Of a stretch of 64,000 nucleotides of DNA, positions 1 to 7,678 are shown one piece after another. The stretch is from Bifidobacterium breve DSM 20213 = JCM 1192. Lineage in GTDB: Bacteria; Actinomycetota; Actinomycetes; Actinomycetales; Bifidobacteriaceae. Each line of letters opens with the position of its first letter. Position 1 is the stretch's first letter. The position numbers and the translations under genes were made by a program. The stretch is from contig NZ_AP012324.1 of NCBI RefSeq assembly GCF_001025175.1, positions 496,001 to 560,000 of the forward strand. Direction: 5' to 3'. A model generated the notes under the pieces. It saw nothing but the letters and a program-made list of their open reading frames with translations. It did no database searches and was not told the origin of the DNA.

Positions 1-339
1 GCCCATGAACGCGCCGGGCGCGGCCATCGGGCGGCGCCCGTGGGCCGCGTCGTGCCCGGCGCCCAAGCTCGGATGGGTCTCGACGACCGTGCTTCCGCCG
101 TCGGATGCTACGTGAACTTTGGTGTTCCGTGTGTTTTGATGCTCCTATACATTGTCAAGCGTTTGGGTGTGTTGTTTTGGACTGGTGATGGAGTGAATCC
201 ATTGGATGGCCCGTCGCTCGAGTTCGGGCAGGTCCCGTTTGCCTCGTTCGATCTTCCTGATGCGGCTGAACGGCACGCATGGCGCCTCGTCGACCTGCTG
301 TGGGTGATACCGTGGCCCACGCGCGGTTCGCGCAGTCCG
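1..339. other. IS-flanking sequence, no gene recognised
   Basis: This stretch lies beyond the decayed end of the IS110-type transposase. The first 70 bases are extremely GC-rich, with several overlapping self-complementary blocks (for example cgcggcc with ggccgcg). Around position 130-175 the minus strand reads into the end of the IS110-like region. No reading frame here resembles a known protein. Confidence 0.4.
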
Positions 340-1302
340 GCGCCGCGTTCGGCCGGCATCCTACGCCCGATCCCACCGTTGCGTATGGCGATGAGCACCC
401 GGCACGCCTCACGGGCGATGAACCGTTTGACGCAGCGGATGTTCTCGAGCCTGCCCTCACCCTCACGGGTCTTCCCGGCGGCGTGGTCCCTGGTGGGCTG
501 GTGGTATCGCAAGCGGACGATGGCGATGCGGCGCAACGCCATGTCGCCCTGCCGGTTGCCGCCTTTATTGAGCCTGTGCCTGTTCGTCCTGCCACTGGAC
601 GCGGGCAGCGGGCATGCGCCGCAGAGCTTGGCGAACGCGGCCTCGCTCCGGATGCGTTCGGGGTCATCGCCGGCGACGATGGCCAGGGCCGCGGCGATGA
701 CGATGCCCGCGCAGTACATGTCGGGCGACGGTCTCGCGTGCTCCTGGAGGATCGCGCGCATGCGTTCCTCCAGGGGGCCGGACTGCCGTTTAAGCGCCTT
801 CCATGCCTTGGCGGTGGATTTCAGTGCGGCCGGCGCGCTCCGCTCGACCAGTCCGCCGGCGGGCCTGCACTCGGCGAGCCCGTTCATGCGGTCCCCGCCC
901 CTCAATCCCCGGTACCGTTCCCTGACGGACTCCGGGGCGGTGACGAGCAGGCCGTTGGCCGAGTCGGGGATCGTGGTCATGGCCGACGCCAGTTGGGCTC
1001 GCTGGGCGTTGAGATGGCGCAATGCCTCGACCCACCCATCCGGGCTTTTCGGCGGGCCTGTGCCCCACCGGCCATGACGCCGCGGGCCGCGGCGGCCGCG
1101 CCGAACGAGTTCGCGCCCTACTCCAATCGCCGCCGCCATGCCCGGTTCGGGCAATGCGCCGATCAGTCTCCCATATCCCTCCGGGTCGGCCGCGAATGTC
1201 TCGGTGCCCAGCGGCTTTCCCCTTTCCGTCGAGCAATGCGATGGTGTGCGCGTCCGTGTGGGTGTCGGTTCCCGCCCACGCCGTTGCGTTTGATGACGTC
1301 AT
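340..1302 (-). pseudogene. IS110-family transposase, frameshifted and internally deleted
   Basis: The start is ATG at 1302, behind a purine-rich ribosome site (GGAAAGGGACG). The first residues (AWAGTDTHTDAHTIALLDGK) match the N-terminal RuvC-like DEDD domain of IS110 transposases. Near 1222, in an A/G-rich run, the homology moves to another frame (PLGTETFAADPEGYGRLIGA). It shifts again near 1110 (NSFGAAAARGVMAG), then resumes as a C-terminal Transposase_20-like part with GDDPERIRSEAAFAKLCG and RHRLNKGGNRQ. The middle of the DEDD domain, which carries the later acidic residues, is missing. With at least two frameshifts and a deletion it cannot make an active enzyme. The exact 3' limit is approximate because the homology fades near 340. 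Confidence 0.8.
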
Positions 1303-1682
1303 CGTCGTCCCTTTCCACGTCGTCGGGCTGGCCTCCCCAGGGCCTGCGGCGCGGACAGGACGTTGACGGGGCGCGTTGCCATGGTTCTTGCGGGATCCGA
1401 TGGGAGCGGCCACGCTCCTATGAGGTCATGCATCCATGGCCCGCGGGTCGGCGGCCTTGGGCGGGACAAATCAAAATAAGGACAGTCGCCCGACGGATGG
1501 CGTCAGTCAAATCGGTGGTCGCCGCCCCGGCCGTCATGTACCATTATCGCCGATAAGAAACCGGCACAACCATTATCAACGTCAAGTCGGTGTTTCGTGA
1601 TGGGGCTGGTGACGTTTTGTTGGACTCGTCATTGATTCCCTCACCACCAATCATGCCACAAGACCGAGTCCGCGCCGCCGGT
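1303..1682. other. intergenic region between two IS remnants
   Basis: About 380 bp separates the IS110 remnant from the IS30 remnant. No conserved coding frame, RNA gene or clear palindrome was seen. It may be IS-associated sequence, but nothing in it can be assigned. Confidence 0.4.
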
Positions 1683-1991
1683 CCCGTTGTCTATTTAGAA
1701 GTGCAACATCCTTGTTTGTCTTGCAAGTTTAGTAGTTCGTCGGCGAATGCCTCGGCGGGGGTGCGGTAACCGAGCACTCGCATGGGCCTGTTGTCGGTTT
1801 CGTCGACGATCTCCTGCAGTTCGCGTGCCATGGAGGGGCGATGGGCATGCGTTTGGGCAGATAGCGGCGAATCATGCCGTTCCTCTTCCGACAGGTGCGA
1901 ATACACCTGGCCCAAAGTGCAACACCCCTTCGTTTGGCTATCTGGACAATCTCCAATCTAACGGGTGCTGCACTTTCAATTAGACAACGGG
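1683..1991 (-). mobile_element. internally deleted IS30-family element with intact ends
   Basis: The ends form an imperfect inverted repeat of about 28 bp: 1683-1711 (cccgttgtctatttagaag, continuing tgcaacatcc) pairs with the complement of 1961-1991 (cccgttgtctaattgaaag, continuing tgcagcaccc). Between them the minus strand keeps only the transposase N-terminus (GQVYSHLSEEER), joined directly to its C-terminus (ELQEIVDETDNRPMRVLGYR, then TPAEAFADELLNLQ), typical of IS30 transposases. Around 700-900 bp of a normal element is absent. A second copy of the tip motif (aaagtgcaacacccc, 1914-1928) can pair with the right end. With both termini kept it could be moved by an intact IS30 transposase supplied in trans. 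No target duplication is obvious. Confidence 0.75.
1691..1915 (-). pseudogene. IS30 transposase N-C fusion remnant
   Basis: A 74-residue frame starting MGQVYSHLSEEER and ending LLNLQDKQGCCTSK. The first 13 residues are the conserved start of IS30-family transposases. From about residue 30 (MARELQEIVDETDNRPMRVL) it is the C-terminal RNase-H-like end. The helix-turn-helix and the DDE catalytic core are deleted. The junction near 1875 keeps the reading open, although the sequence just after it (NGMIRRYLPK in another frame) shows an additional shift. It has no transposase activity, and whether it is translated is unknown. Confidence 0.7.
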
Positions 1992-2047
1992 CGTATGCGC
2001 ACTCTTTATCGGCATGATAGAGAGTAGCGAATTGTGATTCTCGCAAT

Positions 2048-3439
2048 CTAAAGGGAATTGATGTTGTTTTTTCCTCGATTCATTATTGTGCAGACAGCCC
2101 ATATGAACAGTGGAATTGCATAGAATGCGTATGATTCAAACTGAATATATAGGTATGCGAGAAGAATGAACCAGCATATGTTCCGTCGGCTCCATCCATG
2201 ATGGACCGCTACGTGTGCTAATACCAAGAGCAAGAAGGCCAAAAAGCAAAATAGACCAAATTCGGTAATGAAGCTGGCATAGATGCTCATTGTGAAAGTA
2301 TCCGCTGGGGGATTTGCTAAACCGTCGATTTCGGTATTGGGCGCACCGCCATGGGCGTCATACCATTGGCGGGCACCGGCGTAACCAGTACGCACTGCAT
2401 TAGAGATATTGCCTGCGCCCCATCCAAACATGAAGTGAGGTAGATCATGTTTCCATGACCACATGGGAGCGAGCATATGGAAGATTCTTGCACTCATCGA
2501 TCCGTCACCAGCAAGTAATCCATTGGTGGCTAAAGAGTTTAGACGCGGATTGATGATAATTGCGCTCAATCCACCTGCTCCAAGAAGTCCTAAAGCACCG
2601 ACGAACCCAGCTGTTACCTTACGTGAGTGGAAGTTGATTGTCGCTATCAGCCAGATAAATGTAGCTACCACTGTATCCAGTATGATTCGGGTGCCGGAGC
2701 CCATCGCAATTGCTCCAGCGGCAAATATCGGTATCAATATGCCAATCTTGCGGTCGCGGGTCAGCCAGAAAACTGGCAGGAGTACGCCGAACAGATGCAT
2801 GCCGATATAGCTAGGCTCTGCGAACATGAATTGAGGACGAACGCTCGCATAGTTTCTATACAGAGCACCCCAAAAATATGCTTGTACTGGCTGCCAGTTC
2901 AGATGTCGTTCTAAAGCGATATATTGCAGTATCCCAATGAGGAATGCCACTACATACGCGGTGAATAGCGTAGTTAACAATGTTCGTACAGGTACATGTT
3001 TAATGCGGATCGCGATGTCGAGCGAAGCCAAGCACGCCAGCCCTAACAATATGGAGATGAATGACTTTGCGGTTGCGCTGGCGTGTGTTCCATATGACTG
3101 CCAGCCGTATACGGATGTGAGCACTAGTAGCAGGGGAAAGAGGAAGAACGGCAGGAAGCGTCGTGCGGTATCGCGCAAGTATCGCCAGTTGATGATTGTG
3201 TACAGGGTGAACAACCAGGGGGAGATTGGCGCCCAATAGGGGAGTGGAATGCCAATTTTTGTGCCATCAAATGGCAGCATGGCCACTGCGGCAAACATCA
3301 ACATGTCTGATGGGGTGATGGTGATACGAGTCAGCGTCTCGGTCATTGCCCCACGCTGTAGCGCGGGGCAATGACTGGAGTTTCTGCGTTTTTCTTGAAC
3401 TGACTTGTTGCCGAGCTGCGTATTGTTCGGTGTGGACAT
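2048..3439 (-). CDS. Wzy / O-antigen-ligase-like polysaccharide membrane protein
   Basis: A 463-residue polytopic membrane protein with about 10-11 hydrophobic segments between residues 45 and 455. It has a large loop after the middle of the protein (residues ~300-370, containing SARIFHMLAPMWSWK and FGWGAGNISN), the topology of Wzy polymerases and O-antigen ligases. The likely role is polymerising or ligating repeat units of a surface polysaccharide outside the membrane. The start at 3439 has a good ribosome site (GGGAGGGA, 7-8 nt away). An alternative ATG at 3346 would remove a hydrophilic 31-residue leader. The region is clearly lower in GC than the housekeeping genes to the right, as is common for acquired polysaccharide genes. 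The assignment rests on topology and length, not on a diagnostic motif. Confidence 0.65.
   Translation of the reverse strand: MSTPNNTQLGNKSVQEKRRNSSHCPALQRGAMTETLTRITITPSDMLMFAAVAMLPFDGTKIGIPLPYWAPISPWLFTLYTIINWRYLRDTARRFLPFFLFPLLLVLTSVYGWQSYGTHASATAKSFISILLGLACLASLDIAIRIKHVPVRTLLTTLFTAYVVAFLIGILQYIALERHLNWQPVQAYFWGALYRNYASVRPQFMFAEPSYIGMHLFGVLLPVFWLTRDRKIGILIPIFAAGAIAMGSGTRIILDTVVATFIWLIATINFHSRKVTAGFVGALGLLGAGGLSAIIINPRLNSLATNGLLAGDGSMSARIFHMLAPMWSWKHDLPHFMFGWGAGNISNAVRTGYAGARQWYDAHGGAPNTEIDGLANPPADTFTMSIYASFITEFGLFCFLAFLLLVLAHVAVHHGWSRRNICWFILLAYLYIQFESYAFYAIPLFIWAVCTIMNRGKNNINSL
3342..3375. repeat. strong hairpin inside the 5' coding part of the Wzy-like gene
   Basis: gtcattgcccc (3342-3352) and ggggcaatgac (3365-3375) are perfect complements. 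The stem extends inward by four more pairs after one mismatch. The ATG at 3346 (minus strand) lies inside the stem, so the hairpin would hide that codon if it served as a start. Confidence 0.6.
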
Positions 3440-3672
3440 ACTTGGTTCCCTCCCATATCCTCCGTGAGAACTGTACCAGTTGCATGTGTGGGTGAGGTGA
3501 TGGGGGTTCGGTCAACCGTTCACTTTCATGAAGTACTTTTAAACTCCCACCAAGTAATTGGCAGTCGCTTACAAAAAATGAATAATCTATGGGCCAATCA
3601 GCCGTTTAGATCCTCTCCGTGGGGCTGGTGCATGTATTGTTCAACCCAAGCCATGCTGGTTTTTTGGAAATT
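3440..3672. other. AT-rich leader upstream of the Wzy-like gene
   Basis: About 230 bp of relatively AT-rich sequence containing the ribosome site for the minus-strand gene at its low-coordinate end. No protein-like frame was recognised. A promoter for the Wzy-like gene is expected here, but no convincing -35/-10 pair could be fixed by eye. Confidence 0.35.
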
Positions 3673-3713
3673 AAAAGCCTGGATTATCATTAATTCGAAA
3701 TCCAGGCTTTTAC
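3673..3713. terminator. bidirectional hairpin terminator
   Basis: taaaagcctggatt (3673-3686) pairs perfectly with aatccaggctttta (3700-3713), a 14 bp stem with a 13 nt loop and A/T tracts on both sides. It sits just after the small basic-tail gene (minus strand) and before the Wzy-like gene, so it probably separates their transcripts. Confidence 0.75.
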
Positions 3714-3744
3714 AGTATTCGTATAATCGCGAATTAAGCAGAAA

Positions 3745-4179
3745 TCACTCAGCCTTCTTGCGGCCGCGGCGCTTCATGGTGCCGGCAGTGGCGTTTGCGA
3801 CATCAAAAATCACGGTCTTGTCTTCCGGGTAAGCAGTGCCGTTGACGGAGGCGAAAGAGACCTCGCCTTCTGGAGCTTCGACAAGCGTGAAGTACTTGGA
3901 AATTGCTTCAACAAGCACAGCATTCTTGATACTTACAGACGTAGTCTGCTTGCCCTCACCCTTGCTGAATTTCACGGCATTATTCGCCTTAGCGGTAGTC
4001 GGCGTGACGGCAATTTGTCTGGTTTTATCGTTAATAAGGATCTTAACTTGTGCTGGAAAATTCAGCACTTCTGCGGTGGCCTTATTAAAACGTACAACGG
4101 AATCGGTAACGGTCATTACCGTTTTGCCAACGGGCTTAACTAGCTGAACTTCTTCGAATCCTTGAAGCAAGGATGCCAT
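3745..4179 (-). CDS. small protein of unknown function with basic C-terminal tail
   Basis: A 144-residue protein. The start at ATG 4179 is chosen because AAGGAG lies 7 nt upstream; a longer frame to 4263 has no such site and begins in AT-rich spacer. There is no signal peptide or membrane segment. The N-terminal half (VVRFNKATAEVLNFPAQVKI) has the alternating pattern of small beta-rich proteins, and the last ten residues are strongly basic (MKRRGRKKAE), which suggests nucleic-acid or polyanion contact. It is flanked by a hairpin terminator and lies between polysaccharide genes. A decayed relative is found at 7532-7678, with FTLAEAPEGEVSYQSVNGTA against FTLVEAPEGEVSFASVNGTA here. Function unknown; not assigned to a family. 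Confidence 0.7.
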   Translation of the reverse strand: MASLLQGFEEVQLVKPVGKTVMTVTDSVVRFNKATAEVLNFPAQVKILINDKTRQIAVTPTTAKANNAVKFSKGEGKQTTSVSIKNAVLVEAISKYFTLVEAPEGEVSFASVNGTAYPEDKTVIFDVANATAGTMKRRGRKKAE

Positions 4180-4480
4180 AATATACTCCTTCACACTGCA
4201 TAAATAGTATTGACAATTTTGATTGTAATGAATGATAATTTGAATTACAATTTTATATATCACATTCTCAATTTCAATTCATAATATGGAATAGGGGAAT
4301 AGTGCTGTCGCAAAATATTGAGTGAGAATACATTGTGATTGCGATTGTGTACAGTTATTCTGCAGTCGTATCAAGGGTTTTGGTCATTGTTCACAAGGAT
4401 ACAAAAGCTCGAGAAGTTCCCCGGTAGGTGCTAAATTATAGACCATCTGTGAAAATTTCCCGAAGAGGTAAGGAAGAACA
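4180..4480. other. AT-rich divergent intergenic region
   Basis: About 300 bp of notably AT-rich DNA between the minus-strand small gene and the plus-strand Wzz/kinase gene. It must hold the promoters of both. Candidate elements exist (for example taaattatag near 4430), but none is close enough to consensus to assign. No gene or repeat was seen. Confidence 0.4.
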
Positions 4481-5917
4481 TTGACCATCGCTGATTTGCT
4501 GCAGATTGTTCGCAAGCATCTCGCGTCTGCGATCATCTCGTTTGTGGTGGTGTTTGCTGCGGTTGCAGCTGTCACGTTCATCATGCCGCCGAAGTACACG
4601 GCTACGGCTGAAGTGTTCGCCACGTATGCCGGTCAGTCCGGCGAGACGCAGACCACCAACGATATGAGCTCGGGTGCCAATTATTTGAACACCCAGATCA
4701 AGACGTATCCGGAACTGGTGAAGACCGAAGCCGTGCTCCAGCCCGTCATTAAGGATCTCGGCCTGGATATGACCACGACCGATCTTGCCGGCGTGGTGAC
4801 CGCTACGAACCCCACGAACACATTCATGGTGGACATCTCGGCGGAAGTCGACGATCCGCAGCAAGCGGCCGACATCGCCAACAGCGTGGCGAAGAACCTC
4901 TCCGATCAGATTTCCTCTGACCTGTACAACAACTCCTCCTCCAGCGGCTCTCCCATCAAGCTCACGGTAGTGCAGAAGGCTCAGACTCCTACCGGGCAGA
5001 GTTCCCCGAACATTCCGCTGTATCTGGCTATGGGCCTGATTCTCGGCATCATCGTGGGTATTGGCGTTGCCCTGCTGGAGGACATCCTCAACACCAAGGT
5101 GGACTCCACCGATGATGTGCGTGAGCTGACCCACGCTTCTTCGCTGGGTACTGTGCCACAGGCCACGATTCTTGACGACAGCCGCCCGGTCGTAGTCGCT
5201 CAGCCGGCCGGTAGCGAGGCCGAGGAATTCCGTCGTATTCGTACGAACCTGTCGTTCCTTACCACCACTGCCACGCAGGGTCATGGCCGACTGCTGGTCA
5301 TCACCTCTACCGATCCGTCCGAAGGTAAAACCACGGTTTCCTCCAACGTTGCCGTGGCTCTCGCCGAGGAAGGCAAGAGCGTGCTGCTTATCGACGCCGA
5401 TCTGCGCCACCCGTCCATGGCCCACAAGCTCGGCATTGAAGGCCACGTGGGCCTGTCTCACGTGCTGTCTCGCCAGGCGTCCCCGGCCGATGTCATTCAG
5501 AAGTATTGGAAGCCGAACCTGCACATCATGCCTGCCGGCAAGCGCCCGGCTAACGCCAGCATCTTGCTGAACTCCGATCTCATGAAGGAAATGGTCGAGC
5601 AGGCCCTCACCCAGTACGATTACGTGATTATCGATACTGCTCCGCTGTCCGTGGCCAGCGACGCCACCGTGTTCGGGCGTATGGCTGGCGGTCTGGTGCT
5701 CGTGACTGGTAAGGGCGTAGTGGAGAAGAAGGAGCTGGAGAACACCGCTACGGCTCTGCAGGCCGCTGAAGTGCCGATTCTCGGCTTCATCTTCAACTTC
5801 GCTGATCCGAAGAAGATACACTCGAAGAACTATTACTACTACTATTACGAGGACGGCAACAAGCGCAGCTCTCATAAGGGTGCCAAGAGCAAGGGCGAGA
5901 AGAAAGCCCGCAAGTAA
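4481..5917 (+). CDS. polysaccharide chain-length regulator fused to tyrosine autokinase (Wzz-BY-kinase)
   Basis: A 478-residue protein with a TTG start behind AAGGAAG. Residues 1-205 form a Wzz domain with membrane segments at ~16-36 and ~180-200. Residues ~245-450 form a bacterial tyrosine kinase with Walker A STDPSEGKTT (276-285), Walker A' VLLIDADLR (301-309) and Walker B YVIIDTAP (381-388). The tail holds six consecutive tyrosines (451-456) and a lysine-rich end, the expected autophosphorylation cluster. Such proteins control length and export of capsular or exopolysaccharide through cycles of phosphorylation at the inner face of the membrane. Having both domains on one chain is common in Actinobacteria. 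No glycosyltransferases follow it in this window, so it marks the edge of the locus. Confidence 0.92.
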   Translation: MTIADLLQIVRKHLASAIISFVVVFAAVAAVTFIMPPKYTATAEVFATYAGQSGETQTTNDMSSGANYLNTQIKTYPELVKTEAVLQPVIKDLGLDMTTTDLAGVVTATNPTNTFMVDISAEVDDPQQAADIANSVAKNLSDQISSDLYNNSSSSGSPIKLTVVQKAQTPTGQSSPNIPLYLAMGLILGIIVGIGVALLEDILNTKVDSTDDVRELTHASSLGTVPQATILDDSRPVVVAQPAGSEAEEFRRIRTNLSFLTTTATQGHGRLLVITSTDPSEGKTTVSSNVAVALAEEGKSVLLIDADLRHPSMAHKLGIEGHVGLSHVLSRQASPADVIQKYWKPNLHIMPAGKRPANASILLNSDLMKEMVEQALTQYDYVIIDTAPLSVASDATVFGRMAGGLVLVTGKGVVEKKELENTATALQAAEVPILGFIFNFADPKKIHSKNYYYYYYEDGNKRSSHKGAKSKGEKKARK

Positions 5918-5950
5918 TAGTTTGGCGTTTGCCGATCGTCTTGCAATATG

Positions 5951-5980
5951 AACCGTGCGGTACTTCTGTGCCGCACGGTT
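5951..5980 (+). terminator. hairpin terminator after the Wzz-kinase gene
   Basis: aaccgtgcgg (5951-5960) pairs perfectly with ccgcacggtt (5971-5980), with a 10 nt loop and a short T-containing tail. It lies 33 bp after the stop codon. Confidence 0.7.
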
Positions 5981-6138
5981 TACTGTTATAAGACTGAGTT
6001 GTTGGATTTATGGTGCTGGCTGTATATCGAATAGTAAAGAATTGTGACATTCTTGAATACCAGCTGGCACGCTCGGCATAGGGCTGGATAAACTGACAGT
6101 TTGGAATGACTTCAATGATGCAAAGGAATGAGAAGAGC

Positions 6139-7491
6139 ATGGGAACAGACGAACGCCCTGAACCGAACGCGGAATCTGGTTCCTCTGCGTCGCCGGCTCG
6201 CGGTGACATCGTCGATACCTTCTGGGATATACCGCCCATCTCGTTCGACGAGAACGACGGCGGTATTACGCAGGGTGACAATGGTACGGGGACTGTTGCG
6301 GGTGGCGTTCAGTCCGTCTTCCCCAGCTTTGACGAAGTATTGGAATGGCCTACTGCGAGTGCAGCGAATACTGCTGGCGATGCCTCTTCCCCTTCCGATG
6401 CTGTGGCTACTGCCCCGATGACTTTTGCGGCACCTGATACTGCGGAAAGTGCTCAGTCGCCTCAGCAGGATAATAATGCGACGCTGCCGCTTTTTGCGCC
6501 GATTTCTGATGACAAGCCGCAACGTACCAATGCCACAGACGATCTGAACATCGACTTCAGTGCCATCGAACAGAATCCTGAGCCGGTGGAGGAGCCGGAA
6601 GAAGACCGTGTGGCAGAGACTCCTCGCGGTGGCAAGGGCGGCAAGAAGAGGACCAAGGGCATTATCATTTCGGTGATTGTTGCGCTGGTGGTGATTGCAG
6701 CGATCATTGGTGGTGTATGGTACTGGCGTTTCAGCGAGCAGCGTCGGGAAAGCCATCAGCTGCATCAGGATGCGTTGACAGCATGTACTGAGGCCGTGGA
6801 CCAGAATTCCACCGCTCAGAAGGCGCTGGCCAAGGCGTTGGCCGACGCCAAGAGTGCTCAAAGCATTACAGCTGATCAAGTGGCTGACGGCGCGACCATA
6901 GATACGCTGAAGAAGGCAATTGCTGCGGTAAAGAATGTGGAAGCGGTGGAGTGCAAGACTTCAGCTTCTACGTCGGACCTCAAGGAATATGCCAAGACGG
7001 CCACTAGCCAGACCAAGACCGCCAAGAAGAACGCCACTGCGATTACTGCCGCGGCAAAGGCCGTGACGGACAGCAAGAACGCCAAGGATCAGGCTAACGC
7101 TCAGCAGGCGTTGCAGAGCAAGATAGCCGAGGCTCAGACTTTGCTGGACAACAGCCTGTATGCCGTCGACGATAATTCAACGCGAGTGACGCTGGAAAGC
7201 GACATCGCCAACGCCAATACCGTGCTGTCCCAGCAGGGCACTGACGTAAAGGCCATGCAGGATGCCGTCAACACGTTGACTGCGTCCATGGATGCAGTCA
7301 ACACGTCCATGGCAAACTACAGTGCAGCTGTTGAAGCTCAGCGAGAAGCAGCGCGGCAGAAAGCTCTGAATGATTATTATGCACGATTAAGGCAGCAGCA
7401 GTTGTTGCAGCAGCAACAGCAAACACAGCCCGACGGTACAGGCGATCAGGGGACGAAACTGGGTACAGACGATCAGGAGACGAAACCGTAA
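6139..7491 (+). CDS. membrane-anchored Ala/Gln-rich protein, unknown function
   Basis: A 450-residue protein. ATG 6139 is preferred (AAAGGA and AGAAG upstream); in-frame ATGs lie at 6106-6118. Residues ~1-170 are acidic, Pro/Ser/Ala-rich and probably disordered. A basic stretch (GKGGKKRTK) precedes a single membrane helix (IIISVIVALVVIAAIIGGVW, ~residues 171-190), giving an N-in orientation. The outside part (~residues 195-440) is rich in Ala, Lys, Thr and Asp with heptad-like spacing, so a long coiled coil or three-helix-bundle wall protein is likely. The C-terminus has a Gln run (RQQQLLQQQQQTQ). It lies between the tyrosine kinase and the Rpf-like gene, suggesting a surface role. No family was recognised. 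Confidence 0.75.
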   Translation: MGTDERPEPNAESGSSASPARGDIVDTFWDIPPISFDENDGGITQGDNGTGTVAGGVQSVFPSFDEVLEWPTASAANTAGDASSPSDAVATAPMTFAAPDTAESAQSPQQDNNATLPLFAPISDDKPQRTNATDDLNIDFSAIEQNPEPVEEPEEDRVAETPRGGKGGKKRTKGIIISVIVALVVIAAIIGGVWYWRFSEQRRESHQLHQDALTACTEAVDQNSTAQKALAKALADAKSAQSITADQVADGATIDTLKKAIAAVKNVEAVECKTSASTSDLKEYAKTATSQTKTAKKNATAITAAAKAVTDSKNAKDQANAQQALQSKIAEAQTLLDNSLYAVDDNSTRVTLESDIANANTVLSQQGTDVKAMQDAVNTLTASMDAVNTSMANYSAAVEAQREAARQKALNDYYARLRQQQLLQQQQQTQPDGTGDQGTKLGTDDQETKP

Positions 7492-7531
7492 GATGAGTCG
7501 AAGCAGTAAGTGATTGTGCTAGCCTAAATTG

Positions 7532-7678
7532 TCAAAGGAACCGCGAATAACAGTAGTGCGCATTTCCACCAGCGGTGCCGTTCACGGACTGGTAGGAGAC
7601 TTCGCCTTCGGGGGCTTCCGCCAAGGTGAAGTCTCCTTGCGGCGCGGAACCTGTTGTGTACGTGTTGATTTGGCTGGC
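7532..7678 (-). pseudogene. remnant of a paralogue of the 3745-4179 small protein
   Basis: On the minus strand, 7570-7630 translates to FTLAEAPEGEVSYQSVNGTA, matching FTLVEAPEGEVSFASVNGTA near the C-terminus of the small protein at 3745-4179. Only about 48 codons remain, ending at TGA 7532. There is no start codon or ribosome site, and the basic tail is lost. The remnant is in frame with, and begins directly after, the stop codon of the Rpf-like gene at 7679. A piece of the paralogue has evidently been left behind here by rearrangement. Confidence 0.65.

Noticed and set aside
340..1302. Programmed frameshift producing an active IS110 transposase
   Set aside because: At least two frameshifts plus loss of part of the DEDD domain; decay is the simpler reading.
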